DNA of 64,000 bases from Fragum whitleyi (GCA_948146395.1 OX411559.1:3396501-3460500); one strand, 5' to 3'. Shown: positions 20,422-32,475, counted from the stretch's first letter. The notes: generated from the sequence alone by a model not told the origin. Numbers and translations: made by a program.

Positions 20422-20646
20422 CTAAATGATGTCTGGCTTATATGGGACGTCTGGAGTCCTCATAAAGCGGGAAACTTTGGCAGATTTTTGTCTTCTCTTT
20501 CCCCTTGCCAGATCACAGACTTCGCGAAATACTGCCGGTCCCTCTGACATATGACAGGTAAAATTCATGCCGGTCCGATAAAATGCACAAGAATACAGGA
20601 CCGACTGACAGGCAAAATCTGTCCACAGAAACAATATGTTCTTCAT
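20422..20646 (-). CDS. Possible small secreted or exon-derived ORF, unrecognised
   Basis: A 74-codon frame from ATG (20644-20646) to TAG, in a locally GC-richer patch that matches none of the repeats in this window. The N-terminus MKNILFLWTDFACQSV is only weakly signal-like (an Asp interrupts it). It holds four Cys, and the GKRR run after CDLA could be a dibasic processing or amidation site if the product is secreted. Alternatively it is one exon of a larger gene: TTTTGCCTGTCAG inside it looks like a splice acceptor, leaving about 58 residues ending in TPDVPYKPDII. I do not recognise the family. Confidence 0.25.
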   Translation of the reverse strand: MKNILFLWTDFACQSVLYSCAFYRTGMNFTCHMSEGPAVFREVCDLARGKRRQKSAKVSRFMRTPDVPYKPDII

Positions 20647-21196
20647 TTTGGTCTAGTAGAATTTAGTTTGGTCTGGTAAAAATTGAGAGTTTTCCAGTCC
20701 TACTGTCTTGTAAAAGACTTGAGTATTTCATGAAGTCTGACTGATCATAAAAAACATTACTACAAGAGGGCAAGAATTCACCAAAGACACTGACCTAAAC
20801 TTTATGTGTCCGCTGTATCTTTTAAGACTTAAATGTGAAATAAATCCTAGGCCTTCCAAACAAAAATGCAAGGGACAATAACATTTTCACCAAAATTTAT
20901 GGGTTGAAGTCATATATTGAAGACTTTAGAAAAGTTTCATTGCAAAGAAACAGGTAGTGTATGAGTAAAATAAAATCGATCCAAGAAAAGACGTCATTAC
21001 AACGCCCACATCAATTGGCCTTATTGAAGTTGACCCCCAGTGTTTTTTGTTATTTCCAGATGGCTTTTTTTAATTCAGCAAAATAATGATCAAGAAAGTA
21101 CATAATGTAACGTAAGCTTGGCTAAAATGTATTTATATGTGTATGGGCCTGTACAGAACAGGTAACCAGTCTGCTTTTACTAAATGAGCATGTGCC
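20647..21196. other. No feature seen
   Basis: Spacer. No supported exon or repeat copy. Confidence 0.4.
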
Positions 21197-21412
21197 TGAC
21201 TTTTCTAACAATTTCAAATATGCACAAAGCAAAGACTCTGCACAGTCTGACCAGAGTCTCCACTATGCGCTTATTAGATAGAAAGGGTCTTAAAGTATTT
21301 GTTGACCATAAGGTATCTTTGTATTTACAGTTTGTTGCTGTCTTCGCTACTTAATGTTTGAAACTCACGAACATTTTAAATTGTCGGAAATGTCACGCAC
21401 ATACTCAAATCT
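21197..21412 (+). repeat. Dispersed repeat 'GCAAAGACTCTGACC', copy 2
   Basis: ACAATTTCAAATATGCACAA, AGCAAAGACTCTGCACAGTC, TGACCAGAGTCTCCACTATG and TTGTATTTACAGTTTG match copies 1 and 3. The right end AAATTGTCGGAAATGTCACG mirrors the left end. Confidence 0.8.
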
Positions 21413-21533
21413 CTCTTGTAATGCTTTGTAAATTTTTTAATCCAATACAGTAGAGCAAGACTAAACATTAGAATACTTCTGGGGGTTCTAATATTAACGA
21501 GCTCAAAACTCGTGCAAATATCATAGGTTATTG

Positions 21534-21655
21534 AATTTATATGGGAATATATTGTGTCGAACGAGTTCTTTTGGGAGAGTGTCCGAGCTTGCGAGGGCAA
21601 CTACGCTAAAAGAACGAGTCCGACACAATATATTCCCATTTAAATTCAATAACCT
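21534..21655. repeat. Long perfect-arm hairpin element
   Basis: Left arm AGGTTATTGAATTTATATGG (21534) and right arm CCATTTAAATTCAATAACCT (ending 21655) pair almost fully for about 50 bases, through AATATATTGTGTCG / CGACACAATATATT. The loop is GC-richer (GTCCGAGCTTGCGAGG). It is probably a MITE; no second copy is in the window. The reading frame at 21376-21600 reads into it. Confidence 0.8.
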
Positions 21656-22081
21656 TTATATTGTATACTTTGATATCGTTTGACAATATTCACTTCTTAT
21701 TTATTAATTTTTCACATCATCTATACTTCAAGAACGATTTATTGTTTAAATTTAATCCACTTTTTAATAACAGTAGTCCATAGACCTTTTTCCCGCAAAA
21801 TCCTTTCCGTTATATTTTACGTTCGGATGAATACATGCGTTGCTATGAAGTACCAGTGTAAACAAAAAGGACGGCGGACATCTTTGTGTCGATTCGCATT
21901 TTCGATTTTTAAATACGCGTTGATTTCGACTTACTTTGAATAAAAACAAGCATTTGGAAGTTTTGCATGGCAATACCAAGTCCCCTACCGGATAAATAAA
22001 TATATCCCTATAGCGGTATCTTTTTTGGTGGTAAAGGTATAAGTACTTTTCCAAAGTATTAGTTGTATCATATTTTATGTA
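21656..22081. other. No supported gene
   Basis: Overlapping frames on both strands (21680-21943 and 21764-22054) show no domain. Nothing else seen. Confidence 0.4.
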
Positions 22082-22545
22082 TCAGCTCAATACCTCTGAG
22101 GAAAAAAAAAAGTCCGGAAATTTCCTGGTAATTTTCTAAGTCCAGCATCCGTATCTTCCACAAAAATCAATGGACCGGAACCAAATTCAAACTTGATCTG
22201 TAACTCATTGATGCGGACTCACATACCAAAAATCAGCTCAATACCTCCAAGGATTAAGAAAAAAAGTCCAGAAAACTGAAATTTCCTGGTAATTTCTAAG
22301 TCCAGCATCGGTATTTTCGACAAAAATCAATGGACCGGAACCAAACTCGAACTCGTTCTGTAACTCATTGATGCGGACTCACATACCAAAAATCAGATCA
22401 ATATCTCCAAGGGTTAAGAAAAAAAGTCCGGAAAACTGAAATCCGGACTGACAGACAGACGGAGTGACGGACGGACGGAAGGACGGACGGACGGACGGAC
22501 AGACGGACAGACGGACGGAGCGCAAACCTATAGTCCCCTTCGGCT
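22082..22545. repeat. Pearl-like element, three ~150-base units
   Basis: ATCAGCTCAATACCTC recurs at 22082, 22232 and (as ATCAGATCAATATCTC) 22392. The units contain AAAAAGTCCGGAAA, TTTCCTGGTAATTT, CAATGGACCGGAACCAAA and CTGTAACTCATTGATGCGGA. The array ends in a (GACGGACGGA)n microsatellite at about 22445-22520 and a tail with TATAGTCCCCTTCGGC, like the 2119-3386 element. Frames over the microsatellite (22379-22718) read as Thr/Asp/Gly or Arg/Pro/Ser repeats and are not genes. Confidence 0.8.
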
Positions 22546-24157
22546 TTTTTTTTACATTTATAAAAAAAACTTTGTTCATTTTTTATTCTTACCAGTTACA
22601 TGTTCCAAGACTTACTCAATCGGCGTACTTGATACCGGGCCAGACTAGCGATAGTCACGAAGGACAGGACGGAGTGAAAGACGAGATAAAAGAGAAAGAT
22701 AGGGAGGAAGAGAGATAGACACTAGAATTATGATAGACACAAAGGGGTGGACATGAATTAGTTTTGAAAAAGTTATGAAATAACATAGATAAAGGAGAAA
22801 GAAAAACAGTTATTTGGAAGAAATTTGAGGGGGGGGGGCATTTGAGGAAAGACGGAGAGGGAGGGATGAAGTGATTGATTTCTCGGAAAATGCTTACAAC
22901 TAGATGAAAAAAAAAACAATGATGAATTGCCCTTTAGGCATTCAAAGAACTTGAAACGTATTTTTTAACTCTGACAAAACTATTTCTCGATTATTGGACG
23001 CAAAAAGAAAGCGTTGATAATGTGATTTTGTGTTGACTTATGGCGAGGTAGCAACCAGAAAGTAGTCCAGCCGATTTGTGCACATGTAATTTATCTTATT
23101 GCAATATCAAAGTATACAGTATCAAAAAAAAATGCATACTTTCCTCCCGTTCAAATACATAGAGACAATATCAAAGTATATAATAATACCGTATATTGGT
23201 CAGCCAAAACATTTAAAAAATATTTTAGGAAAGAAATGGCGATGTAAGCATGAGCACGCGCGTATATGTATGATAAACAGGTGCTCAATTGATATCCATT
23301 GTGTGCTCTATACCTAAACTGAAGCATACTTACCGAAGATGAGAGAGCATTTTCCAAGACCCTCACATTTAATGGCGTCCGTGACGTCACGTAGTGACGT
23401 AAAACGACCCGGGTTTCTGAGTGCATGGGCGTCCATTAAATCGGGGAATCTATGGAAACAAATTAGTACTTTAGTTGATATTATGTAAAGTTTCTTTTCA
23501 AGTTAGTAACAAGAGACATGTTATTACATTTTAATGGTTCGTAATTTTACAGAAGTTTGAAGGGATTGAGCTCTAACTTCTATGAATTTCAATGTTTCCA
23601 TTTATTGTCCTTTTCGTTTTTCAATGATCCAACTTCATCCGCTTCTCTATATTATATGTATACGTGACAATACTCAAAACACATCAAAATACTCTGCATG
23701 CGAAATTGAAACTTTGTAAACAAAGGTAGAGTCCCTTGAAAACTACTGTTAACAATTATATCCAATGCAGGCTTATATTGTACTGGATGACTAAAAAATA
23801 GCATCAAAAACGTCAAGATTGATTTATAAGGGCTTGTTTCGTTTTTATGCAAATAATTGTGATTTATTGTAAATACAAATTTCAAAATTTTCCTTACAAA
23901 ATTCAATTGAATTTGCCCATCTCGAAAGGCCTGTTTTTAAACTTGAAGTTCGTTTTAAAAGAACAAAAAATCCTTTAATTGTGACATTTTTTCCCTAAAT
24001 CTTTTGCTTAGTGAAACGATGGTGAAACTCGATTTTATGCAATCGAGAATTTTAACACCAAGCTAAGCGTTTTTTCTGTTCTAGGAGAAAGCTCGACGCC
24101 TTTTTAAACGCCATCTAGTACAATATACATAAAACAAAGTTATTCAAGTGAAACTAG
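22546..24157. other. No supported gene or repeat
   Basis: Contains a purine-rich stretch (22660-22880) with a G run at 22831-22838, and GTGACGTCACGTAGTGACGT near 23380, which holds two CRE-like TGACGT sites. No exon is supported. Confidence 0.4.
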
Positions 24158-24577
24158 AATACCGTAAAAAACTCTAATAAAACCCCGGGATTCTATTATG
24201 ATCATCGCATCTCCATAAGAAAGCGATGGGATTTTATTAGAGGATACTTTAATTATCGATGGCTCAGTCCGAAACAGTTGTTACTGCCTGTAAACATATA
24301 CAGTTACATCTGTTTTGAGTTGAACCATCGATATTTGTTCAGACGGAGACGGAAAAAATTGGAGAAAAACAATCCGCGCAAAAAAACCCCATTTGATTCA
24401 GGAAAAGGTGCATAAAACCTATGATGTATTTTAGCGACATCTTTTTTGTGGGTGTGGGCCTTTAATAGAGTCTTCAAGATTTTAAAAAATAATGTAAAAA
24501 ATGGTCGATTTCATCCTCAAAAAAGGTGTGTGTGGTTTTATTAGTGCATTGAGCTCTATTAGAACATTTACGGTATT
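24158..24577. repeat. MITE with AATACCGTAAA ends
   Basis: The left end AATACCGTAAAAAACTCTAA and right end TTAGAACATTTACGGTATT are inverted; the second block AATAAAACC / GGTTTTATTAG is also inverted. It is split by the 83-base ATCGATGGCTCAG hairpin at 24254-24337. Confidence 0.7.
24254..24337. repeat. MITE 'ATCGATGGCTCAG', copy 2, nested
   Basis: ATCGATGGCTCAGTCCGAAA ... TTTTGAGTTGAACCATCGAT, a degenerate version of 19458-19540 inserted within the AATACCGTAAA element. It is therefore younger than its host, although more diverged than the other copy. Confidence 0.7.
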
Positions 24578-24884
24578 GAAGAAAATTTACATAAACATCA
24601 CAAATTATTCGAACCATAACAAAAATAACTAAATATATATCAAATCATAGTTATTTATATGATATGTTATTCAAATGAAACTAAAACATTCAAGAAAACG
24701 TAACTCAAACAACTATAAAAGAATCGAAATCATAACAAAAGCACATTAGATCTAAATCACATCTATTCATATTATTTTTCTTTTCGAAAAGATATCGCTG
24801 GAAGAGCATTTGTGCGGTTAGATTTCATGATGATAAAGCTAAATTTGTAAGCTCTTGACCTGCAGGATTTTTCACAAACAAGAG
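24578..24884. other. No feature seen
   Basis: AT-rich spacer. Confidence 0.4.
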
Positions 24885-25480
24885 GCCCAAAAGGGCCTTA
24901 TCGCTCCACTTGCTTAAATAACCTAAGACTTTCGCCCTGCCATGCCCATTTTTGGGGTCAATCAAAGTTTCTTGCACAATTTAAGTTAAGGGTCACCCAG
25001 GGAACATCCATGCCAAGTTCTTTTTTGAAATCGGCTCAATGGTTTGAGAGGAGAGTTTGTTTTTTTTTTGTTTTTTTTTTTTTTTAAGATTTTTGCATAA
25101 AAAAATTCCCGCCCTTCCACACCCATGTTTTGAGGTCAATCATTTTTTTTAACAATTTAAGTAAAGGGTCTCCCGAGGAACATCCATGCAAAGATTCATT
25201 AAAATCGGCCCAATGGTTTGGGAGGAGATGATTTTTTTTAAGATTTTAACGTGAAAATAGCCCCGCCCTGCCACGCCCATATTTGGCGGGCAATCAAAAT
25301 TTCTTGAACAATTTAAGAAGAGGGTCACCCAAGGACCATTTCTACAGAATTTTGATAAAATCGCCCATTTGTTTGGGAAGAGCACATGTTTAAGGAAAAA
25401 GTTTACGCACGGACGGACAGACGCATGGACGCACGACAGACACTCCGCTATGACAATCGGCCAGTGGGGCTAAAACAAAG
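24885..25480 (+). repeat. Pearl-like element 'AACAAGAGGCCC', three units
   Basis: The head AACAAGAGGCCCAAAAGGGC is roughly inverted at the tail GGCCAGTGGGGCTAAAACAA. GCCCTGCCAYGCCCAT starts units at 24934, 25111 and 25265 (steps 177 and 154; the first is lengthened by a T run). Shared blocks are AACAATTTAAG, GGGTCACCCAAGGA and AAATCGGCCCAATGGTTTGG. A short ACGGACGGACAGACGCATGG microsatellite follows. The minus-strand frame 25149-25385 lies in the array. Confidence 0.8.
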
Positions 25481-27499
25481 AGGAATGTAAGTTTTTGAAT
25501 CTTTGAAAAAATACCGATCGTGTGAAACATGCATTAGACAATTTTGTTATAATATTTGAATGACATAGCATCTTGCTTAAAAGTACCATCAATTTGTTAA
25601 GTCATGTTGGAATCCTGGTTACATCGAACACAATAAATGAAGGCGTAGCGTTAACTTTTGAACGAGTGTTATTTTAATCAAAAAGGGAATACAAGGTCGT
25701 GAATGATGAGGGAGGCTAACTTTTAACTAAATTAACTAAAACCCAAGGTACCAAAGAGCATATATGGAATAATATCTTAAGTCAAATTAGAGGTCATAGA
25801 AATTGCCCCTTCCGCCAATTTCACATTTACCGAGTACAACCTTCGTCTAAAAAGATATCAAATTCCGTCTTACAGCGTCGGAAACACGATTAATTTCTCA
25901 TTTATTTATTGCAATTGTATTCCATTTATGCTCTTTATCTACATAAACTTAAGGTGCATATACTGGAATTACATTATTACACACGACCTTCACCTACCAA
26001 AAATGAGACAACATTTGCGCATGCCCTCTTCGCGCATAGCGGTTGTGACGTCACGCAGACTAAGGAAACTCTCGTGGTTCTGTTTTAAAGAGTTTGTTCT
26101 TTTCAATTGACCGTCTGCCATTTTAAAATTCTATAAAGTAAAATAAATATTTTCGGGATATCTCCAAAACAAGTTTTGCGCCATTTATAACAAGTTCGAT
26201 GACATACACTTAGAGGAAATATACTCAACAACAAATAGACGCGTCACTTAAATTTCTAAATATAACTTTTTCCTAATTCTAAAGTTTGGAAGAATGGTAT
26301 TACAAAAATAAACGTAATGACAAAAAGGATGACACTGTATACATGTGCATCGAAGAGCTTCTCAAACATAGAGGCGTCACCCCCCCCCCCCCCCCAAAAA
26401 AAAAAAAAAAAAAAAAAAAATTAGAGCCAGTTTTCTTTCCTCAGATACATTATCTTTGTAGTTCACTGTCATCACCAGTCCCTGAAAAACTGTGATGTAG
26501 TATAACGGTTTAAAGAGAGGTAAGTTGCAGTGGATATGCAAATAAGATATACCTGCCCTAAGATATATGGTTACTGATAGAATATATAAACAGCGTCGAC
26601 CCATCTAACCTTGAGGATCCCTTTTTCTCTGAATAGGTCATGTCTGTCTATTCGCTCGGTTCGTAACAAAGAAGATAATTTCCGATCATAACACATATTA
26701 AAATGCGGCCTCTCAATCCTGTAAACATCAAAAGTACTGTACTGAGGGTTATGAAAATCGATGTTTTAACCTTACAACAGTCAAGTTATGACACCCCATG
26801 ACACGAGCAAGTGTCCTTGATTTTAATAACGTGAGTGAATCATTCAATATGACTATTTGCGATGACGTTCTCTAATTCGAACAACTTTCGCTAACGCTAA
26901 GCTCGAAGACTTGGCTTGATCTGCTAAATGTCTAAAAGGTCTTTCGTTACCACCTTTATATGCTTTATTACTCGGCCAACTTTAGTTTCGTATGATGCGT
27001 TCGATCTGTTGCACGAGAAGAAAACATGTTCATCATATTAAAGTTTCACTTGCTCAATGTGAGTACGAATTCGGGAATAAATTTTCCAACAATTTTGTAT
27101 CTTAAGCCCGGCAAAAATAAAGTTATGTTATAAAAGCAAACCAATCGGTTTCAGGGCAGAACTGTTTGTAATTGCAAGGTGATGCGTTATTTTTGTTGTT
27201 CAGTTTTTTTAAAAATTGCAATTACAAATAAAAATATAGTTTTGTTGCCTTTTTAAGTGGTGCTATGTGTCGTCTTTTTTGATTTTAGTAAAAAAAAAGT
27301 AATAGTTTTAACACTTCATCTGCTGCTCGTGGAATAAATTATACCCTGCTTTGTTATCCTGTTTAAAGGTTTCGAAAATTGGCAGATTATTTGAGATTAA
27401 GTTTTATATACGGATACGGGTTTGATATGTCGGATGCATTTGAAAAGAGAAAACAGACTACCACGAGAATACGGGAGGTTTATCGACTCAGCTCAAGAT
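25481..27499. other. 2 kb without supported gene
   Basis: No exon with splice sites and a recognisable product was found. It contains the C/A homopolymer tract at 26380-26420. The frames at 25928-26110, 26286-26495 and 26377-26604 are short and domainless. Confidence 0.4.
26380..26420 (+). repeat. Poly(C)-poly(A) tract
   Basis: A run of C directly followed by a run of A, about 41 bases together. Confidence 0.95.
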
Positions 27500-27813
27500 T
27501 ATAGGTGTATTTTCAAAACTGAGCTCTGACGTAGACGTTGAGTCCATTCTCATAGGTATATCGGGTATATTTAAAAAGTATATGATAGGAATTTAACGTG
27601 ATCCATTTACCTTCAACCTTGAAAGTACATGAATGAGTAAACCTTACGATCTTAGTCAAGCAATAACTTTTAGTTGAAAGGTAAATAGTATCTTCCTAAT
27701 GTTTTTTTTTAAAAACCTGCTTTTATCTATTTCGAAAGAATAGAAAGAATAGCACGGGAATTTAACCGTTAGAAGTACATTTTACGGCTCACCGCACAAA
27801 ATCTACCTATAGT
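27500..27813 (+). repeat. Dispersed repeat, copy 1 (inverse at 34208)
   Basis: GTGTATTTTCAAAACTGAGC, AGTAAACCTTACG, GCAATAACTTTTAG, CGAAAGAATAG and ACGGCTCACCGCACAAAATC match the reverse complement of 34208-34512 in the same order. Confidence 0.75.
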
Positions 27814-27856
27814 GTCTTGGTCGTTCTACTATGAAAACATTTCTAATTTTTAAACT

Positions 27857-28335
27857 GTCGTCACACGTTAACGTTCTAGACAGCGTTCTTAGAACGTTTC
27901 GGGCAATTTTTAGGCGTTCTGAAATCTCACAATGCCACGAGCATGATTATTACATATACCTGACAATCATTTATTGCATGAGAACCGAGTAACAGCTTCA
28001 ATCATGATGATCCGTTTCAATGCCCACATGTTTCATTTTTTATTTAATTATTCCAGAAGGCCATAAGACCCATGTGGCATACAAATACATAATATAGCAA
28101 CAGTGAACATGGATTTTATAAAAATGCAACATAAAAATAGCGTTTCAATTACTTTTGACAAAGCCGATTAACCCTTATTATGTTAAATCAAAAGTCCAGT
28201 GCGCAAGGAACGATAAGTAAGCGTTCTCAGACGTTTAGTATCGTTAACACAACGTCCTTCTTATGTGAGTATAACGTCAACCGGAGTTTTCCAATATTTT
28301 CTCAAACGCTCAACAGAACGCTAGGGTGTGACGAC
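27857..28335. repeat. TIR element 'GTCGTCACAC'
   Basis: GTCGTCACACGTTAACGTTC at the left and CTAGGGTGTGACGAC at the right are inverted (GTCGTCACAC perfect, then AACGTTCT-like sequence). The interior has several GTTCTNAGACGTTT-like subterminal repeats. No coding frame. Confidence 0.6.
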
Positions 28336-28527
28336 AAGAACTTCATCTAAATTCTACATCCGAGTATTAATCCTAGCCAATTTAATTCCTTCTGGATTAG
28401 GCTTATCCTTTTGTTGACTCACACTTATACCGTACTTTGTTTTGATACACATGTGGCGCGAATCTTGTCTATTTCTAAATATCTTACAACTGTCAAGAAT
28501 AGCGAAATGGATGTACAGTTAAAACGA

Positions 28528-28870
28528 TCGCGAAATTGATAGGTTGAATGATTTTGAAATCATTTTGTAAAGATATTGATTGAGTGTGTGGAGCAAGTTT
28601 TGATTAATATTAAGGGAGGTAATACAAAATCGATAATTTCGTCCAATCTGCCGAAATAAATGATGTTTTATTACCCCCCTTTACAAATAATTGTACTTTT
28701 CTATATAAGATATTTGTGAGTGTTGAAGCATTGTTAATGATTCTTAATTTTCAAAGGATTTTTGAGCGTTTCTGAATGGTTTGAGTGAGCGTTTTGAATG
28801 AATGAATGGAACGTTGGAAAAGCGTCTTAGAATAGATGAAAATGAGATTAGTGGCAATTTCAGGATGGTT
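28528..28870 (+). repeat. Common ~400-base MITE, copy c
   Basis: CGATCGCGAAATTGATAGGT, GAGTGTGTGGAGCAAG, AAGGGAGGTAATAC, TTATTACC, GTTTGAGTGAGCGTTTTGAA and GAATGAATGGAACG are in family order. Confidence 0.75.
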
Positions 28871-29214
28871 TTATTTTATAACGTATCGTGATAAGACCGT
28901 TTGAATTCGGCAACATAAAGGCATATCGGACTCACACCATTCAGATGTTTCAAAATGGGACGTACGTAAATTTTAGTCATAAGCGATATAAAAAAAATAA
29001 GAATATGACCAAATGAAGCCCATCGAAATTGCCCATTCAGGGCACCGAAAGATGTTCAAAAAATGTGAGACGATATCAATTAACGAACATACTCAGATTT
29101 AAAGCTGCAATTACGATTTTTAGGGAGTAAAGTCAGTGGCGAAGACGCTAAACGCCCATACCGCATTTCAGGATTATACATTACTCGCGGGCGCTTCGTA
29201 ACAGTTGTTCACTT
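28871..29214. other. No feature seen
   Basis: Spacer between two oppositely oriented MITE copies. AAAGCTGCAATTACGATTTT at 29103 resembles a short block at 14460. Confidence 0.35.
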
Positions 29215-29640
29215 TAATAAATTGACATTCAGCACGATAACAACCATTCTAAGCTGCTCACTCGACGCTCTATTTATTCATTCCAAACATTAACTCAAAG
29301 AATTCAAAACTGCTCCAAAATCACTGAAAAGGGATAAGAGCAACAACTTCTTTCAGACTAAATAATACGATTTCACTGAATAAATCGAATTTTGTAAGCG
29401 GCTGATTGGTTCGTGAAGAAAAAGAAAGCTACTTATAGGTTTTTTTAGGCATATTTGGTTAAAGGATGATGGGGGGGGGGAGATAATAAGTATCGATAAT
29501 TCTGTAAATGTTGAACAAAATTACCAATAATGGATTACCTTTCATTCAAAACTTACTCATCGCACTCATTCAAGTTTCACTCCAATATTATTCCCAAATC
29601 ATTCAAGGTGTCAATTTCACGATATTCTGAACTGTGATAA
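29215..29640 (-). repeat. Common ~400-base MITE, copy d
   Basis: Inverted: AATTGACATTCAGCACGATA, GCTCACTCGACGCTC, AAGAAAGCTACTTATAGG, GGGAGATAATAAGTATCGAT and GGTGTCAATTTCACGATATT. Confidence 0.8.
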
Positions 29641-30520
29641 TACCTTGCAACGTCATTTAAAATTAATCCAGTGTGCGTCCCAGGAGGAAATTGTTCGTGA
29701 GCGCTCTTTTTATCACGAAGTCAGGACTAGGTTAGTGTTGTACAAATCAAATGTGGAGAAGAAGTTATGACTTGATCATGATGATCAAATTCCTTATCTT
29801 TCAACTATGTTTTGCATAGAAACAAGAAACTTCAGGAGATCATATTTCTTTCCACAGACTTGAATTGACCACTTCTTTAAGTTCTCATCTTACAAATCTA
29901 AACATTTCCTGGTCATACCATCAGTACTTTGATTACATGTTTCTGTCGTGTTAAACCTAGAGGGCTGTCGTCATAACGAAGTGAGTAGTGCGTCGGATTC
30001 TCAGCCAAGGAAACTTGTATATGTCTTCATACGGCGGGGGTGGGGGGTGGGGGGGGTCGTACAAGCTTCCGTAATAAAGTAGTTTCCACCGTCTTGCATA
30101 TCAAAACAGACCGCCAAATATACGACATCAATTTTCTATATATATCACATCATGATGAGAGAGTTTTGACGTCAATTTCGCGTCCTGTTGTGTTTTGCAC
30201 GTCGTTGAAGGTACGGAAGCTTGTAGAAGTGTACATACACGCTTCCGTATAAACATGAATCTCAGAAAGGATGCCGTGGTAGCACAAGTGAGATAAATTT
30301 CAGAAATCCATGGTTGTGTGTCATAGGCCGGGAAAATTAGTGAAAAACTACAGTTTACTCATCCAATATGTTTATGGAGTGCTGATACGTGTAGAAGAAG
30401 AATTCAATGACCCTAGGGACACAATCCTCAATATCACCATTGTAAATCGACTGTATCCATCATAACAGATAAAACTGACCCATTATGAATAACCACTGGT
30501 CCATGCACGGAGTAACCTGT
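29641..30520. other. No supported gene
   Basis: A G-rich run at 30034-30057 starts the domainless frame 30040-30252. GTACGGAAGCTTG / CGTACAAGCTTCCG at 30210 and 30057 form a loose inverted pair about 150 bases apart, perhaps a degraded MITE. Confidence 0.35.
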
Positions 30521-30600
30521 CCTGCGTTCAGGATCACAAAATGATACAAAGAATTTTCCAATTATACCCTGCTTTGCACGTGCGCTTGCGTGCAAAGCGG
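30521..30600. repeat. MITE 'CCTGCGTTCAGGAT', copy 3 (partial)
   Basis: CCTGCGTTCAGGATCACAAA, TTATACCCTGCTTTGCACGT and GCGTGCAAAGCGG. The right third is lost. The minus-strand frame 30434-30910 crosses it and is not a gene. Confidence 0.75.
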
Positions 30601-30934
30601 ATGTGGGTCTTGCGTTCGACAAACTTTTATCAGAAATCATTGCGACAAGAATCTTTTTTCTCCCAACAGTTAACAAAAAGATATAATAGAAGGCATTAGT
30701 TGGATGGGTAGCTTCTAGCTCGGATAAAATGCTGCAATTGTACTGTTGTGAAAAACAACTGCAATCCGTCGGTAAGTGCAACAGCTTTCGCGATATAACT
30801 GCAATAATGTTGAAAGCATTGTTTGACCACGAAAAAGGTAACCGAGATTTATATAGGGAATGTTTGTAGCGACGTAGAAAAGCACTCGCTTTGAGACAGA
30901 GAGGTCCCAAGTTCGAAATCGCATAAAGTTAGTA

Positions 30935-31355
30935 ACAGCGTGAAGTTGACGTTCATCTCAATCAAAAACCATTCTAAACCGTAATCAGCGCTCCATTCAC
31001 TTATTCCAAACACTCACTCAAATCGATAAAGAGCGCTCCAAAATCATTAGAAAACATTTCGAAATCGTTCAAGGCGATCAACATTTAATTTAAATCGATT
31101 GATTTATTCTACGATCTAATAGCGGTATGGATTTTAAAGTAACTGATTGGTCCATGAAGACACAAAGCCAGAAAAGCACGTATATTCTATTAAAGGGAGG
31201 TAACAAACATCGCTAATTTTGTTCATCTTGAACAGAATTTACGATATTGGATTACCTCCCTTGAAATTCACCCAAAAGGCGCTCAACACACTCATTCAAT
31301 TTAATTCCAAAATCGATCTTAAATCATTCACTCTGTCGATTTCACGATGATCTTA
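30935..31355 (-). repeat. Common ~400-base MITE, copy e
   Basis: Inverted: GTGAAGTTGACGTTCATCTC, CGCTCCATTCACTTATTCC, AAGGGAGGTAACAAACATCG, GATATTGGATTACCTCCCTT and CTGTCGATTTCACGATG. Confidence 0.85.
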
Positions 31356-31494
31356 TGTGTATCTATTTGCAATTTCCACAAATATAATATTTAAAGTATG
31401 TGACGGGTAACAGTTTTATTCAGAATTTTACTTCTTAGTTATTCTTAGTCAAACTACCCATGTGTGATAGATAATCCAACAATTTTACACGTAT

Positions 31495-31565
31495 CCTAGG
31501 TAAAGACTTAGATCAGCCTTTGCATACGCACAGTCTGGCCAGAGTCTTAACTATATTCTCTGTAG
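31495..31565 (+). repeat. 'GCAAAGACTCTGACC' repeat, fragment
   Basis: AGGTAAAGACTTAGATCAGC, CTTTGCATACGCACAGTCTG and GCCAGAGTCTTAACTAT correspond to the central part of the copy at 37127. Confidence 0.55.
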
Positions 31566-31607
31566 ATTGATCCCGATTATTTAGTTAAAATAATTCTTTC
31601 TTTAATG

Positions 31608-32015
31608 CTTTTCGGTGGTTTATCGAGAAATAACGGTAGATTATCACTTGATAAATTCACCGCAAAAGCAGTGAAATCATCAAAATCTTATACCCTGCTT
31701 TTGTGCATTTCATCCTATCTGACGTCATCTATGCGGGGCGAAATAAGTGACGTCACAATGAACGTTGCATAGCAATCACGCGCAAAATGACGCGCTTTAC
31801 GAAAATATGTCCTAGAAATTTAACATTTTGTCTCATTTTTGCATTAAAGAAATAGAATAATCGTTTGTTTTACGAGTAAGATCGATTAATATTTCATTTC
31901 GTGAAAAACAAAAGCTATATTTTCACTCGTGGCTCTGCCACTCGTGAAAATATAGCTTTTGTTGTTCACTCAATGAAATATAAATCGATCTTACACTTAA
32001 ACAAACGATTATCCT
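31608..32015 (+). repeat. Foldback element with CTCGTGGC hairpin, copy 1
   Basis: It starts TTCGGTGGTTTATCGAGAAA, passes through GTGACGTCACAATG and CGTTGCATAGCAATCACGCG, and ends in a palindrome of about 160 bases: AATAATCGTTTGTTTTACGA ... AAACAAACGATTAT, centred on TTTCACTCGTGGCTCTGCC. The whole unit recurs inverted at 39500-39873. Confidence 0.85.
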
Positions 32016-32475
32016 CTATATAATGCATTTGCGTAGTTGTCAAGACTCCTCAATATCTGCTTTGTTGAGTTTTTGGAAATGTCACGCACATTGCCATGTC
32101 TTATTATTGTGTTTATGGTGAAGCACAGCTTTCAACAGTTATGCGGCTATATCGCAACTACTGGGACATCTATTCATGTTTTCCTATCGTTTCACATGGT
32201 CTCAGATTCATGAATATCTTTTTCACAGTTGTACAAATTATGTACAAATTCTCTGGCGAACACGGCAGATTATTATTGAGCGCTCTAATGGGTTTAGAGT
32301 TTAGACTTGTAAACTAAGTACATAAAAGATTAAAGCTATTTATAAAGATACTTAACAAAAGTAAGTTTTTTGTGTAGAATTTCACGGTACCAATGACTTT
32401 CGATAATGCTCTTCCCTTTTTTTAACAAAATCTATAAGCGTAGTTTTCAACTTAGCCATCACGATCCAAAAATTC
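32016..32475. other. No supported gene
   Basis: TTTGGAAATGTCACGCACAT at 32073 is an end fragment of the GCAAAGACTCTGACC repeat. The frame 32096-32317 has no domain. Confidence 0.4.

Noticed and set aside
22379..22718. Arg/Pro/Ser and Thr/Asp/Gly repeat proteins
   Set aside because: Translations of the GACGGACGGA microsatellite.
30434..30910. 158-codon minus-strand frame
   Set aside because: It crosses a partial MITE copy; no domain or splice evidence.
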